Assembly (NCBI GenBank): GCA_900696525.1
Contig: CAADGL010000010.1
Coordinates: 173,307-237,306 of the forward strand
Direction of reading: 5' to 3'
DNA: 64,000 nt
Source of the DNA: an uncultured Planctomycetota bacterium
GTDB lineage: Bacteria; Planctomycetota; Phycisphaerae; UBA1845; Fen-1342
How positions within the stretch are numbered: position 1 is the first letter of the stretch; each line of letters starts with the position of its first letter. Both the position numbers and the translations under genes were made by a program. Below the pieces are notes generated by a model. The model was not told the origin of the DNA and ran no database searches. It worked only from the letters and a program-made list of their open reading frames with translations. Positions 34,290 through 42,795 of this stretch are shown one piece after another.

Positions 34290-35936
34290 TCATCCGCCCG
34301 AGCGCCGCAACGCCGCGTCGATCCGCGCCAGGCTGCGCTCACGCCCCAGCAGCGCCAGCGTGTCGAAGATTGGCGGGCTGACCGTCGTGCCGGTCACCGC
34401 CACGCGGATCGGCTGCGCCACCTTCCCCAGCCCCTGGCCGCTCGACTCGGAATACGCGCGCAGGGCGCGCTCCAGCTCCGCCGCCGACCAGTCGCCGAGG
34501 CGCGCCAGGGCGTCGCGCACCGCCGCCAGGGTCTTCAGGCCCGCGCGGTCGCCCCTGGTGAGCACCTTGTCGACGGCGTCGGGGTCGTATTCGAGCCGGT
34601 CGTCGGGCACGAAGAGCGCCGCGGCCTTCTCGTCGATGTCGCGGAAGATGCGGGCCGTCGGGCTGATCTCGATGAGCTTCGCGAGTACGTCGTCGCCCAG
34701 GCCGCGAAGCGGGCTCTGCTCGTTCACCGCCAGGTAGTCCCTCAGGCCGGCGAGCTTGCGCTCCGCCGGCGCCGCCGCCAGCGCGGTCGTGTTGAAGTTC
34801 AGCAGCTTGTCGCGGTCGAAGCGCGCGTTGGTGCGGCCGATGCGCTCGACGCTGAAGACCGCACACAGCTCGTCGAGCGTGTACTTCTCCCGGTCATCGC
34901 CGGCAGACCACCCCAGCAACGCGATGAAGTTCAGCAGCACCTCCGGCAGATAGCCGCTCACGCGGAAGTCGTGAATCTGGATCTCCGGCAGCACCACGCC
35001 GACGCGCCGGGCCACCGCGCGCAGCGCCGCGTCGTCGAGCTGCACGTCGCCCTCGAGCCAGCGCGCCGCCGTCTCCGCGTCGCAGCCGGCAATCTCAGCC
35101 AACTGCGCCGGGGTGAGCTTCCCCGCCGCGCTGGCCGTCCGCACCGCCTGGCGCACCAGCTTGTCGTTGTCGCGCTTGCTCATCTTGCTGCCGCTCATGT
35201 TGAGGATGATCGGCAAGTGGGCGTAGACGGGCGTGCGGTAGCCGAAGCACTGCTGGAGCGCCAGGTGGTTGGCGGTGTTGATGAGGTGCTCCTGCCCGCG
35301 CAGCACGTGCGTGACGCGCATCAGCTCGTCGTCCACCACCACCGCGAAGTGGTACGTCGGCCAGCCGTCCCCCTTGATGCACACGAAGTCGTCCATCTCC
35401 TGCGCCCGCACCGACACGTCGCCCAGGATCGTGTCGCGAATGACGTAGTCCTGCTCCGGCATGCGCAGCCGCACGACCACCGGCCGGCCTTCGGCCCGGG
35501 CCCGCTGCGCGTCGCGCTCCGACGGAAAGCGCGCCGGCCGCGGATAGCGAAAGCCGCGCTTCTCGCGCTGCGCCGCGGCACGCATCGCCTCCAGCTCCTC
35601 GCGCGTGTCGAACGCGTAGTACGCCTTGCCCTCGTCGAGCAGCCGCCGCGCGTGCTCGCGGTAGTGCTCCAGCCGCTGGCTCTGATGATACGGACCGTGC
35701 GGCCCGCCGACGCGCGGCCCCTCGTCCCACTCCAGCCCCAGCCACAGCATGTCGTCCAGCAGCCGCCCCTCGGCGTCGGGCACGTGCCGCGCCTGGTCGG
35801 TGTCCTCGATGCGCACGGCGAACCGGCCGCCGAGCCGCCGGGCCAGCAGGTAGTTGAACAGGGCCGTCCGCGCCCCGCCGATGTGCAGGTAGCCGGTCGG
35901 CGACGGCGCGAATCGCGTACGGACGACATCCGTCAT
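34290..35936 (-). CDS. gltX: Glutamate--tRNA ligase
   Basis: A 548-aa class I aminoacyl-tRNA synthetase that charges tRNA-Glu (or tRNA-Gln where an amidotransferase follows). The HIGH motif is FAPSPTGYLHIGGARTALFN near the start, and the KMSKR loop is MSGSKMSKRD. The family motif RIEDTDQARH is present. The C-terminal anticodon-binding half is longer than E. coli GltX (471 aa), with an extra segment around residues 290-330. The start is ATG 35936, with AAGGA 9 bases upstream. The apparent much longer frame back to 37142 is just the shadow of other genes. Whether it is discriminating or not cannot be told by eye. Confidence 0.96.
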   Translation of the reverse strand: MTDVVRTRFAPSPTGYLHIGGARTALFNYLLARRLGGRFAVRIEDTDQARHVPDAEGRLLDDMLWLGLEWDEGPRVGGPHGPYHQSQRLEHYREHARRLLDEGKAYYAFDTREELEAMRAAAQREKRGFRYPRPARFPSERDAQRARAEGRPVVVRLRMPEQDYVIRDTILGDVSVRAQEMDDFVCIKGDGWPTYHFAVVVDDELMRVTHVLRGQEHLINTANHLALQQCFGYRTPVYAHLPIILNMSGSKMSKRDNDKLVRQAVRTASAAGKLTPAQLAEIAGCDAETAARWLEGDVQLDDAALRAVARRVGVVLPEIQIHDFRVSGYLPEVLLNFIALLGWSAGDDREKYTLDELCAVFSVERIGRTNARFDRDKLLNFNTTALAAAPAERKLAGLRDYLAVNEQSPLRGLGDDVLAKLIEISPTARIFRDIDEKAAALFVPDDRLEYDPDAVDKVLTRGDRAGLKTLAAVRDALARLGDWSAAELERALRAYSESSGQGLGKVAQPIRVAVTGTTVSPPIFDTLALLGRERSLARIDAALRRSGG

Positions 35937-36227
35937 TGAAGCTGTTCCTTGAAACGCGATCCGGGCCGCGCCCACGAGGATGCGCCGGCGATACAAGGAC
36001 CGCAGGCGGAGTGTACCCGATCTCTGGCGGACAGGTGCTCCCTGGGCGCGCCCTGCTTGCGCGGCGCGGCGTGGCATGAGGCGGCACGGTGGCATGGGTG
36101 GCATGCGCTCGCGTACTCGCGTGAGCATGCGCTCGAAAACCGCCGCGCCCTTGCCGCCGCGCGCCGTTCGGCTTAGAAACGCTAGCGGCGCAACCCGACG
36201 CGCCGCCAGAGAACTCCCCGGGAGCCC
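35937..36227. other. Divergent intergenic region with local repeats
   Basis: 291 bases between gltX (-) and the aquaporin gene (+). It contains GTGGCATG twice in close succession near 36089-36105 and an imperfect inverted repeat around CATGC...GCATG at about 36102-36129. I see no gene and no clear promoter pair. Confidence 0.5.
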
Positions 36228-36881
36228 ATGGTGCGAAACCACATGCGAGACTACGTCACCGAGGCCATCGGCACCTTCTTCCTCGTTCTGACGGTCGGCC
36301 TGACGGTCACCGCCGACGTCCCGATGGCCCCGCTCGCCATCGGCTGCTCGCTCATGATCATGGTCTACATGGGCGGCCACATCTCCGGCGGGCATTACAA
36401 CCCGGCCGTAACGCTGGGAGTCTTCCTGCGCGGCAAGCTGCCGGCGGCCAAGGTGCTGCCCTATTGGGCGGCGCAGCTCGCCGGCGCGATCCTCGCCGCC
36501 CTCGTCGTGCTCTATGTGACCGGGAAGACCTATCCCTGTGCCCCCGGTGCCGGCGCCCACGCGCTCAAGGCCCTGCTGATCGAGTTCCTCTTCACCTTCG
36601 CCCTCGTCCTGGTCGTGCTCAACGTCGCCACCGCCGATCGCACCGCCGGCAACTCGTTCTATGGCCTGGCCATCGGCTTCACGATCGTCGTGGCGGCGTT
36701 CGCGGGCGGGGGAATCTCCGGCGGCGCCTTCAATCCGGCGGTCGGGATGGGGCCGATCCTGGTCGATGCGCTCCGTGGCGGCGCCTCGCTCCCGAACGTC
36801 TGGCTCTACGTCGTCGGGCCGCTGGCCGGGGCCGTCGCGGCGGCCGCGGTGTTCAAAGTGCAGGAATCCGCGTCTCGCTGA
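36228..36881 (+). CDS. Aquaporin / MIP family channel
   Basis: A 217-aa six-helix membrane channel. Both NPA boxes are intact: ISGGHYNPAVTLGVFLRGKL and ISGGAFNPAVGMGPILVDAL. The residue after the second NPA box region (V-G-M-G where water channels have aromatic/arginine Arg, and glycerol channels have Arg-Asp) lacks the usual Arg, so selectivity cannot be assigned; such proteins are common in planctomycetes and may pass water or small solutes. The ATG at 36228 has GGGAG 3-4 bases before it; a second ATG at 36243 is possible. It stands alone on the plus strand and is probably expressed separately. Confidence 0.93.
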   Translation: MVRNHMRDYVTEAIGTFFLVLTVGLTVTADVPMAPLAIGCSLMIMVYMGGHISGGHYNPAVTLGVFLRGKLPAAKVLPYWAAQLAGAILAALVVLYVTGKTYPCAPGAGAHALKALLIEFLFTFALVLVVLNVATADRTAGNSFYGLAIGFTIVVAAFAGGGISGGAFNPAVGMGPILVDALRGGASLPNVWLYVVGPLAGAVAAAAVFKVQESASR

Positions 36882-37017
36882 GCCCCCTGCGGCTGGCATG
36901 GGCGGACTGCTCCTCGGCGCCGGCCGCGCCGATTCTGCGCGCGGGCGCACGCCGCCGGCGCCGGGTGCGCTTGCGCCGTGTCGCTTGCCGATAAGGGCCT
37001 TCGGAGGCCCGCAGCCG

Positions 37018-37572
37018 ATGATCGTCGAACCCGCCAGACAGCCGCCCCGAGTCCGCGCCGCCGCGACGACAACGAGCTCCGCGACGAACAGCCCCGTCGC
37101 GCCCGAGCGGCCCCCCGCGGCCGCGCTGGACCCGCAGCCCATCTACGAGGCCTACCGCCGGCAGATCGAGCACGAGGACAATCTGATCGGCCAGCGCTCT
37201 TCCTGGCTGCTGATGGGCCAGAGCTTCCTGGTGGTTGGCTACTGCATTCTGCACCAGCTCGCCCCGCCCGACCCGGCGCAGCAACCCGTCACCGGCCTGC
37301 TGACCGGTCTCATCGGTTGGCTCGGGCTCGCGACGTCCGCCTCGATTCTCGTCGCCGTCGCGGCTGGATCGCGCGCCATGACGGCCCTGCGGCGCGAGCT
37401 GCACCAGCGGCGGCGCGACTGGCCCGAGCTCGACGCGCGCATGCGCGTGCTCCCGCCTGTGCAGCCCGTCGGCGGCGTGCTCGTGCTCGGCCGCGCTCCG
37501 GTCGTCCTGCTGCCGCTGCTCATGTGCGCCTTCTGGCTTACCATGATCCTCGCAACCGCCGCGCACGGCTGA
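37018..37572 (+). CDS. Small membrane protein of unknown function (three helices)
   Basis: 184 aa starting at ATG 37018 with GGAGG 10 bases upstream. An N-terminal Pro/Ala-rich stretch of 40 residues is followed by IYEAYRRQIEHEDNLIGQRS, a conserved amphipathic helix, then helices at about 63-83 (LLMGQSFLVVGYCILHQLA), 92-116 and 155-180. The Y-x-x-Y-R-x-Q-I-E-H-E-D plus R-x-x-W-L-L arrangement recurs in uncharacterised bacterial membrane proteins and recalls SLATT-like two/three-helix proteins, but I cannot make a firm assignment. No partner nucleotide cyclase is nearby, so I infer no defence role. Confidence 0.7.
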   Translation: MIVEPARQPPRVRAAATTTSSATNSPVAPERPPAAALDPQPIYEAYRRQIEHEDNLIGQRSSWLLMGQSFLVVGYCILHQLAPPDPAQQPVTGLLTGLIGWLGLATSASILVAVAAGSRAMTALRRELHQRRRDWPELDARMRVLPPVQPVGGVLVLGRAPVVLLPLLMCAFWLTMILATAAHG

Positions 37573-37732
37573 ATGCACCGCGTCCGCGCGGCGGCGCCTG
37601 CCGCATGCGGCACGAGCTTGCCGTGATGGGCGGCCGGTCCTTGCCGGCCTGGCATTGCCGGCCTCTGTGCCGCCCACTAGACTGGCGTCTCTGTTCGATC
37701 AAACGGACGCTGTGGACAGGACGGCGGACCAG

Positions 37733-38065
37733 ATGTACGCGGCCGGCGGCCGGGCCAACCCGAAGAACGTCCTGCTGCTCATGGCCGCCGTGCTCACATT
37801 TGCCGCCGCGGTCGTCGTGTGGCTCTGGCGCGGTGAGCGCAGCGCGCTTCCCGATGACGCCGGCTCGCGCGTGAGTTTCCATTGCGAGGCGTGCGACCAG
37901 CGATTCACGATGAGCGCGGCCGAGCTGGAGCGCGCCCTGGAGAGCGGCCTGAGCGCCGGCCCGGGCGCCGCCATGCCCACCCAGGGCAAGCTGCCCTGCA
38001 AGCTCTGCGGAAAGCGGACGGCGGTGCAGATCAGCGAATCGCGGCCGGCGGCGCCGGGCCCCTGA
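37733..38065 (+). CDS. Small membrane-anchored zinc-ribbon protein
   Basis: 110 aa from ATG 37733. One helix (NVLLLMAAVLTFAAAVVVWLW) is followed by a soluble domain with two cysteine pairs, FHCEACDQRF and LPCKLCGKR, spaced as in a zinc ribbon. The topology would place the ribbon outside or inside depending on the helix orientation; positive charges after the helix suggest a cytoplasmic side. A GTG at 37712 or a TTG at 37655 are alternative starts. Function unknown. The next gene on the same strand starts 38 bases on. Confidence 0.7.
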   Translation: MYAAGGRANPKNVLLLMAAVLTFAAAVVVWLWRGERSALPDDAGSRVSFHCEACDQRFTMSAAELERALESGLSAGPGAAMPTQGKLPCKLCGKRTAVQISESRPAAPGP

Positions 38066-38103
38066 GCCGGCGACACAGCCCTCGCCGGGATCGGAGTCGC
38101 CTC

Positions 38104-39195
38104 ATGCTCGATCGAAAACGCCCGGAGCGCGTGCTCCGCACGTTACGAGCCGGACTCTGCGCATGCCTCGCGATCGCACTGGCCGGCTGCGCCGCGCCGC
38201 GCAACGCCCCGGCCAGCGACGCACCGCAAGCCGAAGGCGGCGCCGCGACGGGCGGCTCGGCCGCGGCCGACCGCGAGGTGCGCTCGCTGCGCGACCTGGC
38301 CCGCCCGCGAGCAGACGGCTCCGCCGGGCCATCTGCCGATGCGCAGGCCCGATCGCCGCGCGGCCGCGTCTATCGCGCCATGCTGCCGGGACACAGCCCG
38401 GAGCTGGAGGCGCGCCTGGCCGAGGCGCGTCGCGAACTGGCGGAACATCCCGGCGACGCGGAGCGCGTCGTCTGGGTCGGGCGCAGGCTCGGCTACCTGT
38501 GGCGCATGCGCGAGGCGATCGACGTCTACACGCGCGGCATCGACGATCACCCGCGCTACGCCCCGCTCTGGCGTCACCGCGGCCACCGCTTCATCAGCAT
38601 CCGCCGCTTCGACGACGCCGTGCGTGACCTGGAGCGCGCGGCGCAGCTCATCCGCGGGCAGCGCGACGAGACTGAGCCGGACGGCGCGCCGAACGAGCTC
38701 AACATCCCGCTCACAACCACCGCCTTCAACGTCTGGTATCACCTGGCGCTGGCCCACTACCTGAAGGGCGATCACGAGGCCGCGCTCGACGCCTGGCTCG
38801 AAGCGCTGAAGCACTCCTATCGCCACGACGACAACCTCGTCGCGACGACTTACTGGCTCTATCTCACGCTGCGGAAGCTCGGCCGGCACGAGGCCGCCGA
38901 AGCGCGCCTCAGCCGCATCTCTCCCGGCATGACCATCGTCGAGAACCACGCCTATCACGACCTGCTGCTGCTCTTCAAGGGGCTGCGCACCGTCGAGCAA
39001 CTGCGCAACCAGCACGCGACCGGCACGAACGCCGCCACCGTCGGCTACGGCGTCGGCATGTGGCAGTTGTTCCAGGATCAGCGCGAGAAAGCCGAAGCGG
39101 CCTTCGAGCAGGTGATCTCCGGCGACGACTGGCCGGCGTTCGGCTTCATCGCCGCCGAGGTCGAGCTCGCGCGCCTCACGCCGCCGCCACGTTGA
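38104..39195 (+). CDS. TPR-containing lipoprotein
   Basis: A 363-aa lipoprotein (signal ending LAIALAGC-A). After a low-complexity linker, several helix pairs of tetratricopeptide type follow: WVGRRLGYLWRMREAIDVYT, APLWRHRGHRFISIRRFDDA, WYHLALAHYLKGDHEAALDA and YLTLRKLGRHEAAEARLSRI. Such proteins act as scaffolds in the envelope. GGAG lies 8 bases before the ATG. The last 20 bases overlap the convergent methyltransferase gene. The four plus-strand genes from 36228 on may share transcription, though the gaps are not tiny. Confidence 0.85.
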   Translation: MLDRKRPERVLRTLRAGLCACLAIALAGCAAPRNAPASDAPQAEGGAATGGSAAADREVRSLRDLARPRADGSAGPSADAQARSPRGRVYRAMLPGHSPELEARLAEARRELAEHPGDAERVVWVGRRLGYLWRMREAIDVYTRGIDDHPRYAPLWRHRGHRFISIRRFDDAVRDLERAAQLIRGQRDETEPDGAPNELNIPLTTTAFNVWYHLALAHYLKGDHEAALDAWLEALKHSYRHDDNLVATTYWLYLTLRKLGRHEAAEARLSRISPGMTIVENHAYHDLLLLFKGLRTVEQLRNQHATGTNAATVGYGVGMWQLFQDQREKAEAAFEQVISGDDWPAFGFIAAEVELARLTPPPR

Positions 39196-40003
39196 CCAGC
39201 AGCGGCGCCAGCACGTTCAGCTTGCGCTGCGTGACGCTCGCGAAGCCCGCGTTGCGCAGCATCGCCCGCAGTTCCGCGGCGCGCGCGTGCCGGATGTGCC
39301 GCTCGGCCAGCTTCACGCCGATCTCGAAGATCACGTAGCCCAGCAGGTTGTCGCGGAAGCCGTCGATCAACACCAGCCGGCCCCCCGGCCGCAGCACGCG
39401 CCGGAACTCGCACAGCGCCCGCTGCTGGTGCGGATAATGGTGAAACGAGTTGCAGCACGTCAGGAAGTCGAATGCTCCGTCCACGAAAGGCAGCCGCTCG
39501 GCGTCGCCGTTCACCGCGAACAGCCGCTCCGACGCCGGCAGCAGCGCGAACTTGCCCGCCGCGCCCCGCAGCATCTCCCGCGAGAAATCCAGCCCGACGA
39601 GGCTCTCCGCCGCCGGATCGCGCGACAGCAGCGCCAGCAGCGACCCCGTCCCGCAGCCGACGTCGAGCACGCGATAGGGCGCCGGCGTGCGGCCGAGCTT
39701 CCAGCGGGCCAGCTCTTCCTGGCACGCCCGGATGCTCGGGAAGAAAACCAGCTCGTTCAGGATCGTGCGGTCGTACCAGACCGCCCAGTCGTCGAACTGG
39801 CTGCGGGCCGCCTCCTTGAACCGGTCGGACGGCGCGCCCGGCGCGGCACGCTTGTCCAGCGACCGGACCCGTCCGCCGGGCGATTCACGCCCGTCCTGTG
39901 ATTCCCGCGGTGGGCCGGCGCCGACGGCGTCCCCGGCGGGCGCGCCGCGGGGCTGTGGCCTCCCGGCCTGGCGACTGGCGCTCTGCTTGCGAGTCCGGCT
40001 CAC
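39176..40003 (-). CDS. Class I SAM-dependent methyltransferase
   Basis: A 275-aa enzyme. The SAM-binding motif I is YRVLDVGCGTGSLLALLS, followed by VGLDFSREML (acidic end of strand 2) and AERLPFVDGAFDFLTCCNSF, typical of UbiE/Methyltransf_11 enzymes. The first 60 residues are basic and low complexity. The C-terminal stretch (GYVIFEIGVKLAERHIRHA, LRAMLRNAGFASVTQRKLN) suggests an unidentified small acceptor. The start is GTG 40003 with GGAG 7 bases upstream. It diverges from the acyl carrier protein gene across 90 bases, and its end overlaps the TPR gene. Confidence 0.9.
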   Translation of the reverse strand: MSRTRKQSASRQAGRPQPRGAPAGDAVGAGPPRESQDGRESPGGRVRSLDKRAAPGAPSDRFKEAARSQFDDWAVWYDRTILNELVFFPSIRACQEELARWKLGRTPAPYRVLDVGCGTGSLLALLSRDPAAESLVGLDFSREMLRGAAGKFALLPASERLFAVNGDAERLPFVDGAFDFLTCCNSFHHYPHQQRALCEFRRVLRPGGRLVLIDGFRDNLLGYVIFEIGVKLAERHIRHARAAELRAMLRNAGFASVTQRKLNVLAPLLVNVAAA

Positions 40004-40093
40004 CCGTTGCTCCGTTCCTGCGGTCCAGTATGCTCAGCGGCCGCTAGTGTATGGTGGGGCCACGCTTTTCACACGCGCACCGCCGGAGGAGCC

Positions 40094-40324
40094 ATGGACG
40101 ACAGGCTGCGCAGCGTCTTTCGCGACGTTCTCGGGATCGCCGACGGCGAGTACCGCCACGACCTCGGCATGCGTGACGTGCAGGCGTGGGACAGCGTGAT
40201 GCACCTGTCGCTCGTGCTGGCCATCGAGCAGGAATTCAACGTCAGCTTCGCGCCCGAGGAGTTCGAGACGCTCACGAGCGTCGCCGGCATCCGCAAGGCG
40301 CTCAGCGAGCGGGGTGTTCACTAG
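40094..40324 (+). CDS. Acyl carrier protein-like protein
   Basis: A 76-aa four-helix carrier. The phosphopantetheine attachment serine is in WDSVMHLSLVLAIEQEFNV, with the expected D-S and following hydrophobic helix; the C-terminal part, FETLTSVAGIRKALSERG, matches ACP helix 3-4. GGAGGAG stands just upstream of the ATG. It is an orphan: no fatty acid or polyketide synthase gene is adjacent. Its 3' end overlaps the convergent C25-type peptidase gene by 23 bases, and it diverges from a methyltransferase gene. The C-D-S-V variant resembles carriers of specialised pathways rather than the main fatty acid ACP. Confidence 0.88.
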   Translation: MDDRLRSVFRDVLGIADGEYRHDLGMRDVQAWDSVMHLSLVLAIEQEFNVSFAPEEFETLTSVAGIRKALSERGVH

Positions 40325-41741
40325 CCGGCTGCGACGCGGCAGCGCCCTGGCCGGCTTCTCCGCTGCCCGCCAGCTCCACCGACGGATCGCCGTACAGCAT
40401 GAACTTCATTCCCTGGAAAAAGATGCTCGCAGGGTACCAGCTCTCCGTCGGGGCGATCGTCGCCAGGCGCTCGCGCTCGTAGTAGTACGCCACCGCGTCG
40501 GCCCAGCAGTCGCCGACGCGCGGCCGCTCACGCCGCCCCGCGCTCTCGACGAACCCTTCCAGCAGCGTCAACGCACACGGCTGGCTCCCCGTGTTGCAGC
40601 CGATGTACGCCACCGCCCCGGCCATTCCCGCGCGCAGCATCTGCTCGCCCAGCCCCGTCGGATTGAAACGTCCCTTCTGATAGCACAGCGGCGCCGGCGG
40701 CGGCGACGTGAACACCTGCCCGCTGTTCGTCCCCGCGTGCTCGACGCCGCTCGCGTCGACGTACGCCTCATACGGCGGCAGCGTCGCCAGCCGCGCCGTC
40801 GAGCAGCCCACCGAGAAGACGACGGGCAGCGACGCCTCGTTGCGCAGCCTCCCCAGGCTCGCAACGCCCAGGCAGTGCTCCCAGCCGTCATCGTGCCCAT
40901 GTCCCGTGTGGAGCACCAGCCGCGCCCCGCCGTTCATCAACCGCAGCAGCTCCGGCTCGGTCGGCGGCGGCGCGTCGTCGTTGCGCGCCGCGTCGGCGTA
41001 GTAGAGGCGCTCGATGCGCCAGCGCGCCTCCAGCCGTGCCGCGACGCGATCCATGGAGCCGCGGCTGTCGATCCAGCCGCCCACCGCGACCAGCGCCGCC
41101 GCCGGCGTTTCGCGGCCGCGCGCCGCCCCGGGCCCGGTGTCGTAGCGGATCGTCTTCGCGGCGACGATCGCCGCTTCCTCGGGCGTGCTGACCGGCCAGC
41201 GGCCGAGTGCCAGGTCCGGCCGGTAGTCCACCTGGTCGTAGTTGATCGGATCGCCCTTGTTCTTCTCGCCGCGCACTTCGCCGTAGTAGCCGGCATGGAA
41301 ACCATCGCGCTGCGCGTTCCAGTCGTCGAACGAGCCGTCGGCCCGGGCGACGTCGGCGTAGTACAGATCGCTGGGATAGAACGCGTAGTCGAACGCCGGC
41401 CCGGTCACGCGATCAAGCACCATGTAGCGCACCGGCATCACGTCGGCGTCGCCCACGAGCAGGACGTAGCGCACGCCGCCCTCGCGCCACGCGTCGTAGA
41501 GATGCCGCTTGAGCCGCTCCGGGTCGTCGGCGCCGGCGCGGCGCGCGAGCACTTCTTCGAGTATGACCAGGCGCACGTCGAGCCGGGTGCGCTTGTGCTC
41601 GATGAACCGCTCCAGCGCGCCCGCCAGCGCCCGCGGCGCGACGATCAGCATCCCGGCCCGCTGCTCCGGCGGCTCGGCGCCTGCCGGCGCGGCGCTGAGG
41701 CGCACCGCCAGAAGCGCTGCTGCGACGAGTTTCGTTCTCAT
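40302..41741 (-). CDS. C25 (gingipain-like) family peptidase
   Basis: A 479-aa secreted cysteine peptidase-like protein. The signal peptide (RTKLVAAALLAVRLSAAPAGA) is clear. The caspase-fold catalytic His is in RLVLHTGHGHDDGWEHCLG and the Cys in PVVFSVGCSTARL; the N-terminal part holds VRYVLLVGDADVMPVRY and DYRPDLALGRWPVSTPEEAA, typical of C25 peptidases. There is no C-terminal sorting domain of type IX secretion, and the protein ends in a short Ala/Gly/Gln tail. It probably acts in the periplasm or outside. Its end overlaps the orphan ACP gene. Confidence 0.9.
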   Translation of the reverse strand: MRTKLVAAALLAVRLSAAPAGAEPPEQRAGMLIVAPRALAGALERFIEHKRTRLDVRLVILEEVLARRAGADDPERLKRHLYDAWREGGVRYVLLVGDADVMPVRYMVLDRVTGPAFDYAFYPSDLYYADVARADGSFDDWNAQRDGFHAGYYGEVRGEKNKGDPINYDQVDYRPDLALGRWPVSTPEEAAIVAAKTIRYDTGPGAARGRETPAAALVAVGGWIDSRGSMDRVAARLEARWRIERLYYADAARNDDAPPPTEPELLRLMNGGARLVLHTGHGHDDGWEHCLGVASLGRLRNEASLPVVFSVGCSTARLATLPPYEAYVDASGVEHAGTNSGQVFTSPPPAPLCYQKGRFNPTGLGEQMLRAGMAGAVAYIGCNTGSQPCALTLLEGFVESAGRRERPRVGDCWADAVAYYYERERLATIAPTESWYPASIFFQGMKFMLYGDPSVELAGSGEAGQGAAASQPASEHPAR

Positions 41742-41782
41742 GCTCGCGGACTATAGGGGCGGTCCGTGCGCGCCGCTAATGC

Positions 41783-41817
41783 GGCGCAACCGCTTCCTCA
41801 CGGTCGCGGCTCGGCCT
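41783..41817 (+). repeat. Dispersed ~35-bp repeat, copy B
   Basis: This copy reads GGCGCAACCGCTTCCTCACG followed by GTCGCGGCTCGGCCT and lies in the short gap between the peptidase gene and the downstream lipoprotein gene. It matches copy A (27040-27074) at most positions. Confidence 0.5.
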
Positions 41818-41831
41818 ATGCGCGCCGCGCC

Positions 41832-42437
41832 TCACCCACGGCGGCGGAGGCGCTCCGTCCAGCGGACCCAGCCGGCGTCCTGGTCCGACACGAAGCTGCC
41901 GTGCTTTTCGAGCCGATCACCGTGGAAGGCGAACGTGTCCTCGAAGCCTTCCATGTAGTGAATCTGGAGCACTTGCGCGCCGTTGCGCACCATGCAACTG
42001 GCCCAGAGCGGACCGAGCGCCTCCCGGTCCGGCTTCGGCTCCGTGCCGTCGGTCGTGCCGCCCATCTCTACCAGCCGGTAGAGCACGGCCTTGTCATCCT
42101 CCGACCGCCAGGCCTCTTCGAGAACGGCGATGATGTGCACCTTCTCGCGGTCTTTCATCTGCACGTCGCCCTTCTCGGAGACGATCTCCAGCCGCAGCCG
42201 CTCGCGCGGCGCGTCGGCCACGCGCTCGATCCTCAGCCAGGTCGGGTACCGGCCGCGGTGCCCCTTGGCCAGGCTGTAGCCGCCCTCCTCCTTGCGCTGC
42301 TCGAGCACCACTGCCGTACCCTCGCCACGCCATTCCCCCAGCGGCACGGCCGCGCGCTTCGCCGCGCAGCCTCCCAGCAGTCCCAAACCGACCACCAGCA
42401 CGCCGGCGCGGAGCGCCAACGACCCGAAGCTCCTCAT
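41832..42437 (-). CDS. Lipoprotein of unknown function
   Basis: 201 aa, with a lipoprotein signal (LVVGLGLLGGC-A). The mature part is a compact, charged domain: VPLGEWRGEGTAVVLEQRKE, YPTWLRIERVADAPRERLRL, KVHIIAVLEEAWRSEDDKA, and the C-terminal FEDTFAFHGDRLEKHGSFVS. I do not recognise the family. GGGGTGAG precedes the ATG at 42437. The mix of G-E-W and paired beta-strands suggests a small beta-barrel. No partner is evident. Confidence 0.78.
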   Translation of the reverse strand: MRSFGSLALRAGVLVVGLGLLGGCAAKRAAVPLGEWRGEGTAVVLEQRKEEGGYSLAKGHRGRYPTWLRIERVADAPRERLRLEIVSEKGDVQMKDREKVHIIAVLEEAWRSEDDKAVLYRLVEMGGTTDGTEPKPDREALGPLWASCMVRNGAQVLQIHYMEGFEDTFAFHGDRLEKHGSFVSDQDAGWVRWTERLRRRG

Positions 42438-42795
42438 GGCTCACCCCTTTCTTTTCTCGCCTTTGAGCCAACGCGGCGTGCGCCGCCGCCGCTCGGTTCG
42501 TCTCACCCGCAAACGCCGCGCCGCGCCCCCCGCCGCCCGGCATTCCGGCCGCCGACGGGCCTGCGCCGGCATCAGCCGGCGCGAACGCGGAGGCCGCCGG
42601 GACGGCAAGTCCGGTTCGCGGGGCGTGCGACTCGTTTGCCGCAAAAACCGGACGGGACTACGCTAAGGGATGATATCGGGGCCTTTCCGGACGCGTCGGG
42701 TCTTTCCGCCGGCCGCGGGGCCGCCCGGTCCGGGGCGGTCGGCTCCCGCGGCGCGAGGGCTCAGGGCAGCGGCGTCCAGACGTCAAGGAGTTCAC
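42438..42795. other. Divergent intergenic region, 358 bases
   Basis: Between the lipoprotein gene (-) and the aminopeptidase gene (+). GC-rich, with frames on both strands that read as Arg/Pro/Gly-rich shadow. I see no gene, repeat or convincing promoter. Confidence 0.5.

Noticed and set aside
35937..37142. Possible 400-residue N-terminal extension of GltX
   Set aside because: The standard GltX N terminus starts at 35936 with a ribosome-binding site, and the extension lies over the aquaporin gene on the other strand.
37018..37572. SLATT-like membrane protein as part of a defence system
   Set aside because: No nucleotide-producing partner or other defence gene is adjacent, and the family match is weak.
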